Source: Candidatus Woesearchaeota archaeon (lineage in GTDB: Archaea; Nanobdellota; Nanobdellia; Woesearchaeales; UBA525). From it: 12,154 nucleotides of DNA. This document shows positions 4,562-11,056 of this stretch, piece after piece. The notes beneath the pieces were generated by a model, which was given only the letters and a program-made list of their open reading frames with translations, did no database searches and was not told the DNA's origin. The position numbers and the translations under genes were made by a program. How positions within the stretch are numbered: position 1 is the stretch's first letter; every line of letters starts with the position of its first letter. The DNA lies in the NCBI GenBank assembly GCA_018221165.1, contig JAAOYD010000108.1, forward strand, positions 1-12,154. Reading direction: 5' to 3'.

Positions 4562-7500
4562 GTGATCTTGAGAGTTTTCTAGAAGCACATGGTGATGTTC
4601 TGGAAGTGAGAGAATTAGGAGTCGACGGTGATGGTGTTCTCCGAGATATCGAAGAAACAATGCGACTTGCTGAAATCAGTAACAATCTCGCTGTTGTAGT
4701 AGAGGGAGCTCTGCACCCAATCAACTCCAATGAGCTGCTACACAGTACCGTCAAACGTGTTGCGGCCTTTGTTCCCGAACGCACCCTGCGGATTTACAAT
4801 TACTATGTTGACCAACGCAATATTCTTGATGACGAAACCTATGATGCTCTCAAAACACCTTTAGCTCCTGGTGAAGAACTGACACGACTCGATACGTTCG
4901 CTGATCACCTCGTGACTATTGATAACGCCTTCTACCGCATCATGACTCGAAAGCATCCTGATGCTAACAAAAAGAAAGAATCAAAGAAAAAAGCGAAAAC
5001 TGGCCGATACAACGAGATAGATCCCAATGCTGCGCGAAGTATTCAAGAATTGAACGCCAGATTTGATAGTGGGAAAACACTCAAAGGTCCTCGTCAAAAC
5101 ATCATCCGTTCAATAATCTTGGGACAGATAGAATCTGCCCGTGAAGCATATGTGACTCGTCGAGATGGCTATCAACAAGCAGTCTCGGAATTTGAAACAC
5201 AAACCGAACTCCTTCTTGATGAAGGAGATGTTAGCCAACAAGCGGTCGTCCTTTCAACATGGGATGTCGGAACTGCATACTCGCATCTTAACAGAAATCT
5301 TGAGCAAGAGGACGGACTTCTTGAACATGAGAAGAAAGACTTTCTTCGTCGTCTAGAAAAACAGAGGCAGATATTAGAGGGTGTTGTTCCTGGATTATCT
5401 GTAGGTATCTATGATGGTATTAATGAAGAGGCAAAGTCTCTCGTCGGGAGGTTAGAAGGAGTCTTCACTGACACTCCTGATATAGCAGAAGAACGGAGCA
5501 TTATCAATGACTTTAATGCATTATCTCAATCAGTTGAATCACTTCAGAATCCAAAACTAGGTGATATCACAAAGACTAAGATAGAACAAGCACCAATGGG
5601 TGTACGAAAAGCTCTTGAGCATGCTCAGGCTCATATAAAATTTTACCGTCAAGAGAAAGAACGTCTTGAGATTCTCCAACGATTCGTTACTGGTGACGCA
5701 AGTATTATCGACCCGAAGGATTATTCTGCTGCGGCGAATGTCTATTTGAAGGTATTCAATGCTCATTCATGGCTTAATCTGCAGCATTATACTGGTGCGC
5801 ATCTTGTCGCCTCTACTATCAAAGAATCTTTCGAAGAAGTGGTACGACAACAAATTGCCGATGCAACTCTTGTATTGCGAGACAAGTATGCGGAAACAAT
5901 CAGAAGTGGTGGCGAACCTTCTCCTGAATTGGAAAAAGAAGCCGCTCGTATGTCTGCCCTCATTAAGACTGCTAAGATGACGAAGCGAGATTTCAAGCCA
6001 TTCAATAATTATATTGGTTCGTTAGAAGAACTCACCGAGCTAGAAGATGCATTACGAGAGCCTGCTGAAGCGCTCGAGACGAGAGATAGTCTCAGGGTAT
6101 TAGGTAAGGCGGCACTTGATGGTTCATCCGACGCTGCGGGTGTCATCCAGATAGTTTCAGATTACAAACAAGCAGAACAACATATCTACGACATCCTCGG
6201 AGAGTTATCTCCGGAGACGCCGTTCATGGATTCTCTTGAAGGTATTGCGGAAGATTCTTTGTTGAACTTGCGTGGCCGTCTCTCGACTAGGATTCGTGGA
6301 CTTATTCAACGTACGCGACGTGACGATCTCCGAAAACTTAGTGATGGAGAGCTTTCAATTAATCAACGGCTTATTCAAGTCATTGATGACACTGTTTTGG
6401 ATGAGGATATACCTCTTGCTGAAGATGTTCGTAAAGAACTCACTAATCAGGCGACGTCCTATGAAATTGAAAGTCAACATCGGCAACAACCACTACAGCG
6501 TATGATGCGCTGGATAAAACATCGTGCTGATCCTTTCGGAGATAGAAAAGGTTATTTCCTTGATACGAATGTCTTTATCCAGAACCAAGACGCAATCTAC
6601 ACCTTTGGTGACAACATAATTTTTGTCGCTCTCGAAGTTATCTCCGAACTTGATAATTTGAAACGAAGTGATAGAGAGAGCGTTGCTCACTCTGCACGCT
6701 TAGCCAACAAGAATTTGGATAAGGCTACCGATCATGAACTCGATCAATTCAAACGAGGCGAATGCCCGTCACATCGCCGTATTGCACCGGGAGCGTACGC
6801 CTATGAAGTTGAACGTGATGGTATCAGCACAACAGTTGTTCTCTACGACCAAGATGAGGCATTTCGACGGAAAGCGTTGCGTGGACGTAGTGGGAATAAA
6901 ACTGAGCGGGCTTTCTTTGCTCACAGTGCTCAAAAGAAAGAAGTCATGGACGACGCGATTATCCACGCAGCTCATCGGGCAAAACAAGCCCTTAACAGTC
7001 CGCTTCGCCCTTCATTACCTATTATCTTTGTTGCTCAAGACATTAACGCACGTATCAAGGCGAGATCTACCGGACTCCCGACACAAGATTATCGGCACGA
7101 CAAGGTGGTTGAGAATACTTCTGGAATGTATACTGGCTATCGATATGTTACACTACCAGTCACACTCCAGAAAAGTCTCATGGTGGGAGATATCTCTGAG
7201 GAGGTTCGGAAAGCTATTCTCGAGATTTCTTTGGATGGTGAGAACATTGTCGCACCAAAGAACACTGAATGGGGACGTGACGCACCCCTCCTAGAAAATG
7301 AGTTCGTTCTTTGGCGGAATCCTGGCGTGTATGAACAGACTTGTATCTTTCGCTACAGACGTGGTGAACTCCAACCACTCGATTCTCTGAATGCAGATGC
7401 ACAGGTTTTTCCACTTCAATATTTTGAAGAGAATCCTGGAGAGCGAATGATATATGGAGTCAGGCCTCGAAACGCGAAACAAGTCGCGGCGATTGACCTT

Positions 7501-8136
7501 CTCCTTGACCAGAGCGTTGAAGTTGTTTCTCTCGCAGGGCTCCCTGGTTCTGGTAAAACGTTCCTCTGCACCGCGGCCTTTCTTGAGATGCTTAAAGAAG
7601 AAGCATCGTATCCTTACGAGAAAGTTTACTTAACAAAACCTAATGTTTCTGTTGGTGAAGGCCATGGTTTCTTGAAAGGGACAATGGAAGAAAAACTTGG
7701 CCCGCTGAACCGTTCGTTCTACAGACACATCTACAACCTCTCCGTTGAACAATTCCAAGATAATGAAGCCGCTATCGAGGCTGTTCTTGAAGGAAGTATT
7801 GGCAAGAAGATTGAGCTCAGCCCTCTTGCGTATATGCGTGGTGAAGACATCAAATGGGGTATTAGGATTATGGACGAAGCGCAGAACACGCGTCCACACG
7901 AGATGAAAACGTTTGTCACACGTCATAGTGATCCAACTAAAACAATTGTTTGTGGCGACCCTGACCAAATTGATGACCCCCGTCTTGATTCTCGAAGCAA
8001 CGGCTTCGCACATCTCCGCCTTGGATTCCTTGGCCAAGACAATTATGGCCATATAACGTTTACTAGGAGTGAGAGAAGTAGGGTGGCTGAACAAGGGCAG
8101 GATCTCTTACCCTTTACTGGAGGTCGACTACGTTGA
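4552..8136 (+). CDS. giant PIN-PhoH protein: ~660-residue novel helical N-terminus, PIN ribonuclease domain, PhoH ATPase
   Basis: A 1194-residue protein. Residues 1 to about 660 match no family I know: predominantly helical, charged, with a lysine cluster at 140-150 (KKKESKKKAK) and long coiled-coil-like stretches; no membrane segment. About 667-850 is a PIN domain: FLDTN (D671), VISELD (E699), MDDAI (D801) and AQDINARIKA (D830) supply the usual acidic metal ligands. About 969-1190 is a PhoH ATPase: Walker A GLPGSGKT (996-1003), Walker B IMDEAQN (1106-1112), GDPDQID (1135-1141) and a terminal ERS (1174-1176). PIN plus PhoH is the PhoH2 arrangement, an RNA helicase/RNase usually about 450 residues long, so the N-terminus more than doubles the family length. 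Start: GTG 4552 directly follows an in-frame TAG and has GGGGGT nine bases upstream. It overlaps the next gene at its stop. Codon use is more A/T-rich than in neighbours. PIN and PhoH calls are firm; biological role is unknown. Confidence 0.92.
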   Translation: MVVSDLESFLEAHGDVLEVRELGVDGDGVLRDIEETMRLAEISNNLAVVVEGALHPINSNELLHSTVKRVAAFVPERTLRIYNYYVDQRNILDDETYDALKTPLAPGEELTRLDTFADHLVTIDNAFYRIMTRKHPDANKKKESKKKAKTGRYNEIDPNAARSIQELNARFDSGKTLKGPRQNIIRSIILGQIESAREAYVTRRDGYQQAVSEFETQTELLLDEGDVSQQAVVLSTWDVGTAYSHLNRNLEQEDGLLEHEKKDFLRRLEKQRQILEGVVPGLSVGIYDGINEEAKSLVGRLEGVFTDTPDIAEERSIINDFNALSQSVESLQNPKLGDITKTKIEQAPMGVRKALEHAQAHIKFYRQEKERLEILQRFVTGDASIIDPKDYSAAANVYLKVFNAHSWLNLQHYTGAHLVASTIKESFEEVVRQQIADATLVLRDKYAETIRSGGEPSPELEKEAARMSALIKTAKMTKRDFKPFNNYIGSLEELTELEDALREPAEALETRDSLRVLGKAALDGSSDAAGVIQIVSDYKQAEQHIYDILGELSPETPFMDSLEGIAEDSLLNLRGRLSTRIRGLIQRTRRDDLRKLSDGELSINQRLIQVIDDTVLDEDIPLAEDVRKELTNQATSYEIESQHRQQPLQRMMRWIKHRADPFGDRKGYFLDTNVFIQNQDAIYTFGDNIIFVALEVISELDNLKRSDRESVAHSARLANKNLDKATDHELDQFKRGECPSHRRIAPGAYAYEVERDGISTTVVLYDQDEAFRRKALRGRSGNKTERAFFAHSAQKKEVMDDAIIHAAHRAKQALNSPLRPSLPIIFVAQDINARIKARSTGLPTQDYRHDKVVENTSGMYTGYRYVTLPVTLQKSLMVGDISEEVRKAILEISLDGENIVAPKNTEWGRDAPLLENEFVLWRNPGVYEQTCIFRYRRGELQPLDSLNADAQVFPLQYFEENPGERMIYGVRPRNAKQVAAIDLLLDQSVEVVSLAGLPGSGKTFLCTAAFLEMLKEEASYPYEKVYLTKPNVSVGEGHGFLKGTMEEKLGPLNRSFYRHIYNLSVEQFQDNEAAIEAVLEGSIGKKIELSPLAYMRGEDIKWGIRIMDEAQNTRPHEMKTFVTRHSDPTKTIVCGDPDQIDDPRLDSRSNGFAHLRLGFLGQDNYGHITFTRSERSRVAEQGQDLLPFTGGRLR
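8119..8124 (+). promoter_or_regulatory. ribosome binding site deciding a TTG start
   Basis: A perfect GGAGGT lies eight bases before TTG at 8133, inside the end of the PIN-PhoH gene. This is the main reason to accept the TTG start of the next gene. Confidence 0.75.
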
Positions 8137-8708
8137 ACGGTGACCGGCAATCGTTGTATGGTGGACTGACTCGTCTCAGCGAGTTAACTGGAGAGTCTAT
8201 TGCACGAGATGTATCTGCTGACTATGTTGGGAAGTTCGTTGGTCGTCTTGCTCTTCATGGCTATCTTGATCTTTCTTTGTCAAATCCTCTTCACGGTTTA
8301 TCGGAACCGAAATTACGTGAGGGGAGTCATCGGAATACAAAGGAAACATTTGCAAAATATCTCGGTTCTTCTCTTCACATTGTCGTCGATAGGTCACTCC
8401 TTTGTTCGCGTGAAGACAAGATAGAAGAGCTTTCGCTGCGAATTGGTGATAAGACTATGACTCTCCCTGATCATCTCCGTAACTTGCCTGATGGCAACTT
8501 TCCACGTCGCTCCATTGAATGGATGCTCCAACGTATCGCAGAACAATACATATTTGACCCTAATGAGGACCATTGGGAAGATGGTATGGCTAGGAATGTT
8601 GGACTCGCTCTTGCTCGCGAAGTTGTGCGAACACAGCCAGCAACTCGTCTCAATGAGTTCTACACCTTCTTAGACGTTGTGGTTGATCTTTCTCACCCGC
8701 GTCACTAA
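8133..8708 (+). CDS. unknown partner protein of the PIN-PhoH gene (191 aa)
   Basis: I do not recognise this family. The start is TTG at 8133, supported by GGAGGT eight bases upstream; the TTGA overlap places the start one base ahead of the PIN-PhoH stop (8134-8136), so the two are translationally coupled and likely made together. The protein is soluble with no signal or membrane segment and one cysteine. It reads as mixed alpha/beta: an N-terminal helical part (LYGGLTRLSELTGESIARDV), a hydrophobic segment (LALHGYLDLSLSNPLHGL), a central strand region (SSLHIVVDRSLL) and helical C-terminal parts (SIEWMLQRIAEQYIFD, LALAREVVRT). Base use resembles that of the PIN-PhoH gene. Canonical PhoH2 genes are often paired with a small antitoxin-like gene upstream (PhoAT); this one is larger, lies downstream and shows no visible resemblance, so an antitoxin or adaptor role is only a hypothesis. 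Confidence 0.85.
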   Translation: MNGDRQSLYGGLTRLSELTGESIARDVSADYVGKFVGRLALHGYLDLSLSNPLHGLSEPKLREGSHRNTKETFAKYLGSSLHIVVDRSLLCSREDKIEELSLRIGDKTMTLPDHLRNLPDGNFPRRSIEWMLQRIAEQYIFDPNEDHWEDGMARNVGLALAREVVRTQPATRLNEFYTFLDVVVDLSHPRH

Positions 8709-8717
8709 ACCAAAACA

Positions 8718-8729
8718 TTTATATATAAG
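8718..8729 (+). promoter_or_regulatory. TATA box of the small Cys-containing gene
   Basis: TTTATATATAAG begins ten bases after the stop of the preceding gene. Expected start site near 8748 gives a leader of about 35 nt with GAGGT at 8772-8776. Confidence 0.6.
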
Positions 8730-8783
8730 CTATACCAATATACGAATTAGTATACAGGAATACGTTGCGACGAGGTTTTACAA

Positions 8784-8942
8784 ATGGCTCACCTACCCTG
8801 CAATTCCAAGCTCTACCACTATGATGGATACTGCTTCAACAAGCACCGTATCCCAAAGGGAGAGCTCGCAATCCCAGCACGAAAGTGTGAAAAAATCGAT
8901 CAGGAGGCCGGTGTCGAGCAAGTCTCGACCATCATCAGCTGA
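8784..8942 (+). CDS. small Cys-containing protein of unknown function (52 aa)
   Basis: ATG 8784 has GAGGT seven bases upstream (8772-8776) and a strong TATA box about 60 bp upstream, so this short frame is better supported than its length suggests. The product begins MAHLPCNSKLYHYDGYCFN and has cysteines at 6, 17 and 35 plus histidines at 3, 12 and 21, which could bind a metal; residues 19-35 are basic. No membrane segment. The frame stops at TGA (8940-8942), yet the same frame stays open for 43 further codons to TAA at 9072-9074. The gene may thus be a complete 52-residue protein, or the front part of a 96-codon gene broken by a nonsense codon. I do not recognise the family. It lies directly after the PIN-PhoH operon but has its own promoter and more G/C-rich codons. 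Confidence 0.6.
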   Translation: MAHLPCNSKLYHYDGYCFNKHRIPKGELAIPARKCEKIDQEAGVEQVSTIIS

Positions 8943-9074
8943 CGCTCACAACCTTCGTATATCTTCTACGAGTCCAAACGCCAAAACCTGACTCATAATC
9001 ACTACGAAGGCAGAGAAGTAAACTCCTTCAGGAGCGGCCAAAGTGGCCGCTCCGATAGTATTTCTCGTGGATAA
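8943..9074 (+). other. in-frame open extension after the TGA of the small gene
   Basis: After the TGA the frame continues RSQPSYIFYESKRQ and on to TAA at 9072-9074, rich in Ser, Arg, Asn and Gln. A run of 43 codons without a stop is expected by chance about one time in eight at even base composition, so this is not proof of coding. It also contains the 9-bp hairpin. Treat as 3' region unless comparison with relatives shows conservation. Confidence 0.3.
9031..9053. repeat. strong G/C hairpin (9-bp stem, 5-nt loop)
   Basis: GGAGCGGCC (9031-9039) and GGCCGCTCC (9045-9053) are perfect inverted repeats around AAAGT. On neither strand is it followed by a clean T-run, so it is not a standard intrinsic terminator. 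It may protect the 3' end of the small gene's message, serve as a processing site, or belong to a small RNA. Confidence 0.6.
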
Positions 9075-9086
9075 TAGTCTGTAGTT

Positions 9087-9104
9087 GAAGAAAACAGAGA
9101 AAAG
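9087..9104 (-). terminator. T-rich termination tract after the TFE gene
   Basis: The minus strand reads CTTTTCTCTGTTTTCTTC starting 16 bases after the TFE stop: clustered T-runs as used for archaeal termination. Confidence 0.45.
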
Positions 9105-9119
9105 TGGATATAAGAGGTT

Positions 9120-9641
9120 TTACGAAGTAAGCTTCTTGAGTTCCTTGACCTTATCCTTCAAGAACTCAACAGTACGGCTGTTATCCTGCTGGTGCATGAG
9201 GTTGCCGCACTCGCCGCACTTGAACTCAATCTCCATAGCCCTGTCGAAATTGACGCGGTGGCAGGCATTCCTGCACATGAAGAACGTACCGCCTTCCTCA
9301 GTAACGAGGCGCTCTGACATCTTCTCGAGCTTACCAACGTTCATCTTATGATGCAACTGAGGCACCATATGCTCGTTGAAGTCCCAGTAACAGATGTACC
9401 AGCCCTTGATACGGTCCTTTTTACGCAAGAACATCACAATATTGTGCTCCAAGAGCTTATACAGGATATTCCTCGTTTCGTTGATCTCGAGCTCCAACTC
9501 TTCAGCGATAATGAATTCGCTAATCTTCGTCTTCCCCTTAAGGAATTCAACGATAGGCATCGCATGCTCGCCGACGAGCTCAACCACGACCTCCTCCGTC
9601 ATCTTTCTTGTAGGTTTTGTAAGCTTTAGCTTTTGAACCAT
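9120..9641 (-). CDS. tfe: transcription factor TFE (TFIIE-alpha homologue)
   Basis: TFE helps open the promoter with TBP, TFB and RNA polymerase. The 173-residue product has the two family domains: an N-terminal winged helix (about 12-85, with EFLKGKTKISEFIIAEEL and NETRNILYKLLEHNI) and a C-terminal zinc ribbon with C123-X3-C127 (CRNAC) and C142-X2-C145 (CGEC), including the typical VNFDRAMEIEFKCGECG. The tail (150-173) is basic and helical. Start: ATG 9641 has GGAGGT six bases upstream (9648-9653); a frame extension by seven residues upstream would include that ribosome site and is rejected. Length matches archaeal TFE. The gene is downstream of the Kazal-like gene on the same strand with a 192-bp gap that holds its own promoter and two dyad elements. 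Confidence 0.95.
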   Translation of the reverse strand: MVQKLKLTKPTRKMTEEVVVELVGEHAMPIVEFLKGKTKISEFIIAEELELEINETRNILYKLLEHNIVMFLRKKDRIKGWYICYWDFNEHMVPQLHHKMNVGKLEKMSERLVTEEGGTFFMCRNACHRVNFDRAMEIEFKCGECGNLMHQQDNSRTVEFLKDKVKELKKLTS

Positions 9642-9647
9642 TTTCAC

Positions 9648-9653
9648 ACCTCC
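9648..9653 (-). promoter_or_regulatory. ribosome binding site of tfe
   Basis: GGAGGT, six bases before the ATG at 9641, decides the start. Just upstream, CACAG and CTGTG around TGCG could fold into a 5-bp hairpin next to it (9652-9665). Confidence 0.65.
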
Positions 9654-9689
9654 ACAGCGCACTGTGTCTTTCTTTGGACTGTCATACTT

Positions 9690-9697
9690 TTTTTTAA
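9690..9697 (-). promoter_or_regulatory. probable TATA box of tfe
   Basis: The minus strand reads CGGTTAAAAAAAAG. The expected start site near 9667 gives a leader of about 26 nt with the ribosome site. A second, better-looking box (TTATAAAT, minus strand 9778-9771) would give a leader of about 105 nt containing the two dyads; which is used cannot be decided here. Confidence 0.45.
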
Positions 9698-9704
9698 CCG
9701 ACGT

Positions 9705-9733
9705 GCAGAATTCTGCGGCAAAGCAGACTCTGC
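9705..9733. repeat. two GCAGA/TCTGC dyads upstream of the tfe promoter
   Basis: GCAGAATTCTGC (9705-9716) is a perfect 12-bp palindrome, and GCAGACTCTGC (9723-9733) repeats the same half sites with one base between them, 18 bp further on. They lie directly upstream of the proximal tfe promoter. Possible paired operator, or RNA hairpins if transcription begins at the distal box. Confidence 0.5.
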
Positions 9734-9770
9734 ATCCCCCCGTCAGTAATACTCTATTCTGGAAATTACC

Positions 9771-9778
9771 ATTTATAA
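9771..9778. promoter_or_regulatory. bidirectional TATA-like box
   Basis: ATTTATAA reads as TTATAAAT on the minus strand, followed by GGT as at the ZPR1 promoter, and as TTTATAAT on the plus strand. On minus it could be a distal tfe promoter. On plus it would drive antisense RNA into the end of the Kazal-like gene. Confidence 0.3.
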
Positions 9779-9833
9779 TCTTTACGGTCTCTAATGCCCG
9801 AATTCGTATACTAGGAGAAGTGATGTGTGAGTC

Positions 9834-10127
9834 TCAGTTGATGAGTTCGCAGGAATACTCGCGAACGATTCTGGCACCTGAACAGGCAGCTTCGCACGCG
9901 TTCTCGTAGGTATTATAGCGGTGATTTAGCTTACCGCACACCGGAGCGTAGCCAGCGCAGGCGCTGCAATCATAGTTACTCGTGCCTGCCACAACGTTTC
10001 CAGTGATGCCACCTTTAGTTAAGGCGTCTGAACTAAAATCCGCATTGGAGAAGAGTCCAACAACACCAACAAGAGCAACAACGAGAACAATGACGAGGAT
10101 AGCGCGTTCCATGAATCCACCCATCAT
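9834..10127 (-). CDS. membrane-anchored Kazal-like six-cysteine protein
   Basis: The 97-residue product has an N-terminal hydrophobic helix (about 9-26, AILVIVLVVALVGVVGLF) acting as signal or anchor, a short linker, and a compact C-terminal domain with six cysteines at 54, 57, 64, 78, 82 and 93. The pattern YAPVCG, then NTYENACEAAC, then a final Cys is that of Kazal-type domains, which bind and block serine proteases in animals and also occur in bacterial and archaeal secreted proteins. The domain would sit outside the cell with three disulfides. Start is uncertain: ATG 10127 or 10124 fits a near-leaderless message (TATA centre about 21-24 bp upstream); ATG 10112 (Met6), with GGTGG just before it, is the alternative. 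The gene is divergent from the pilin-like operon and upstream of tfe. Inhibitor activity is not shown by the sequence. Confidence 0.82.
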   Translation of the reverse strand: MMGGFMERAILVIVLVVALVGVVGLFSNADFSSDALTKGGITGNVVAGTSNYDCSACAGYAPVCGKLNHRYNTYENACEAACSGARIVREYSCELIN

Positions 10128-10144
10128 GATTCAACGAGCTGAGA

Positions 10145-10152
10145 TATATAAA
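10145..10152 (-). promoter_or_regulatory. TATA box of the Kazal-like gene
   Basis: The minus strand reads AAAGGTTTATATATC; TTTATATA predicts a start site near 10122, at or just inside the first ATG codons. Confidence 0.6.
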
Positions 10153-10187
10153 CCTTTGGGTGACTTTGACGCGAAACCATAGCAATA

Positions 10188-10195
10188 TTTATAAA
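10188..10195 (+). promoter_or_regulatory. TATA box of the pilin-like operon
   Basis: TTTATAAA preceded by GCAATA. The expected start site near 10218 gives a 30-nt leader with GAGGTG at 10233-10238, nine bases before ATG 10248. Confidence 0.65.
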
Positions 10196-10247
10196 CACCC
10201 TGTGCCGAGAAAGAACCATCCAAAAAGTAGGTGAGGTGACCTGCACC

Positions 10248-10781
10248 ATGCGGTTCAATAAGAAAGCTTCTCTCGAGATAGGCGTCAACACCATAGTCAT
10301 CCTAGTTATTGCAATGACACTGCTCGGCCTCGGCGTCGTGTTCGTGCGCAATCTCTTTGACAAAGTTGGCGGTACCGTCGACATCATTGAGCCCGGTGAC
10401 ATCAGTAGTCCACCGACGAGCGACAAGCCAATCAAGCTCGTTCCCAGCACGATTAGTGTGAAAGGAGGGAAGGACAAAAGCGTCGAAGTATTAGTATATA
10501 ACAAAAAAGGGACGCAAAATTTCGATATAACATTCGGGGCGTGTAGTAGTGGCATCACGCCATATATAGAATCGATACCTGACGTGGAAATCGAACAAGG
10601 TGCCTACAAAGGATTCAAAGTTCTGGTCTATGCGGCTGAAGCGAACGGCGCTGGAGACGGGCCTGACATGGACAAGAAGATGGCACCAAAGCGCCACATC
10701 TGTCAGATTATCTCGACGGGTAAAGCCGCCAGTGATCCTGCAGTCTACACCGAGCAGTTCATCATGGACGTCACAGCATAG
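10248..10781 (+). CDS. type-IV-pilin-like secreted protein 1
   Basis: The 177-residue protein begins MRFNKKASLEIGVNTIVILV: a short basic leader (KKA), then a hydrophobic helix (about 13-34) with an acidic residue at its head, as in archaeal prepilins cut by a PibD/EppA-type peptidase. The likely cut follows Ala7; the glutamate is at +3 rather than the usual +5, so cleavage is inferred. The rest (about 60-177) looks like a beta-rich extracellular domain (STISVKGGKDKSVEVLVYN resembles an Ig-like start) with two cysteines (ACSSG, HICQI) that could pair. Start ATG 10248 has GAGGTG nine bases upstream; GTG 10236 in the same frame lies inside that site and is rejected. Its N-terminus aligns closely with that of the third gene (ExxVNTxVxL), so the two are paralogues. 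First gene of a three-gene operon. Confidence 0.8.
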   Translation: MRFNKKASLEIGVNTIVILVIAMTLLGLGVVFVRNLFDKVGGTVDIIEPGDISSPPTSDKPIKLVPSTISVKGGKDKSVEVLVYNKKGTQNFDITFGACSSGITPYIESIPDVEIEQGAYKGFKVLVYAAEANGAGDGPDMDKKMAPKRHICQIISTGKAASDPAVYTEQFIMDVTA

Positions 10782-10793
10782 GGGGTATGAACA

Positions 10794-11021
10794 ATGGGAA
10801 AAAACAAACGACACCTGACACGGCAAGAGGAGTTCGACCTCCTGAAACTCATCCTAGACAAGTTTCTCTGGCTCGGCGTGCTCATCATGGGCTACGGCTT
10901 CTGGCGAGTCATTAGCGCGAGCAACGACATCTGGTACGGACTCATTGTGATGCTCAGTGGCGCGGTTCTGCTGCTCGTCTTCATGGCGATTCTCGTCAGA
11001 GAATACAACTTCATGAAATGA
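10794..11021 (+). CDS. small two-helix membrane protein (75 aa)
   Basis: Unknown family. A basic, polar N-terminus (MGKNKRHLTRQEEFD) is followed by two hydrophobic helices at about 22-41 and 47-68 and a short C-terminal tail, so both ends are expected in the cytoplasm. The ATG at 10794 has GGGGGT seven bases upstream, overlapping the stop of the preceding pilin-like gene, and the two are separated by only 12 bp, so they are cotranscribed. Place between two pilin-like genes suggests a helper in pilin assembly or membrane anchoring; this is inference from context. Confidence 0.8.
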   Translation: MGKNKRHLTRQEEFDLLKLILDKFLWLGVLIMGYGFWRVISASNDIWYGLIVMLSGAVLLLVFMAILVREYNFMK

Positions 11022-11025
11022 AACT

Positions 11026-11042
11026 CTTTTTCACTCTCTTTT
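11026..11042 (+). terminator. T-rich tract inside the pilin-like operon
   Basis: CTTTTTCACTCTCTTTT lies in the 35-bp gap between the second and third genes. It could end part of the transcripts and lower expression of the third gene; no separate TATA box is visible for that gene. Confidence 0.35.
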
Positions 11043-11056
11043 ACTGGTGATGACGA

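Noticed and set aside
6734..7294. 186-codon plus-strand frame inside the PIN region
   Set aside because: It lies in another frame of the PIN-PhoH gene, whose catalytic motifs run straight through; the alternative product is low-quality, His/Arg/Leu-rich shadow sequence.
7630..8094. 154-codon minus-strand frame opposite the PhoH domain
   Set aside because: It is antisense to Walker A/B and ERS motifs and has no start signals of its own.
8940..9053. Selenocysteine at the TGA with the hairpin as a SECIS-like element
   Set aside because: Selenocysteine is known in only a few archaeal groups, the hairpin lacks the internal bulge features expected of a SECIS, and nothing else in the window points to such machinery.
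8744..9816. Similar strings GAATTAGTATACAGGA (8744-8759) and GAATTCGTATACTAGGA (9800-9816) as a mobile-element footprint
   Set aside because: Only two short, inexact copies, no transposase or terminal repeats between them; most likely chance A/T-rich similarity.
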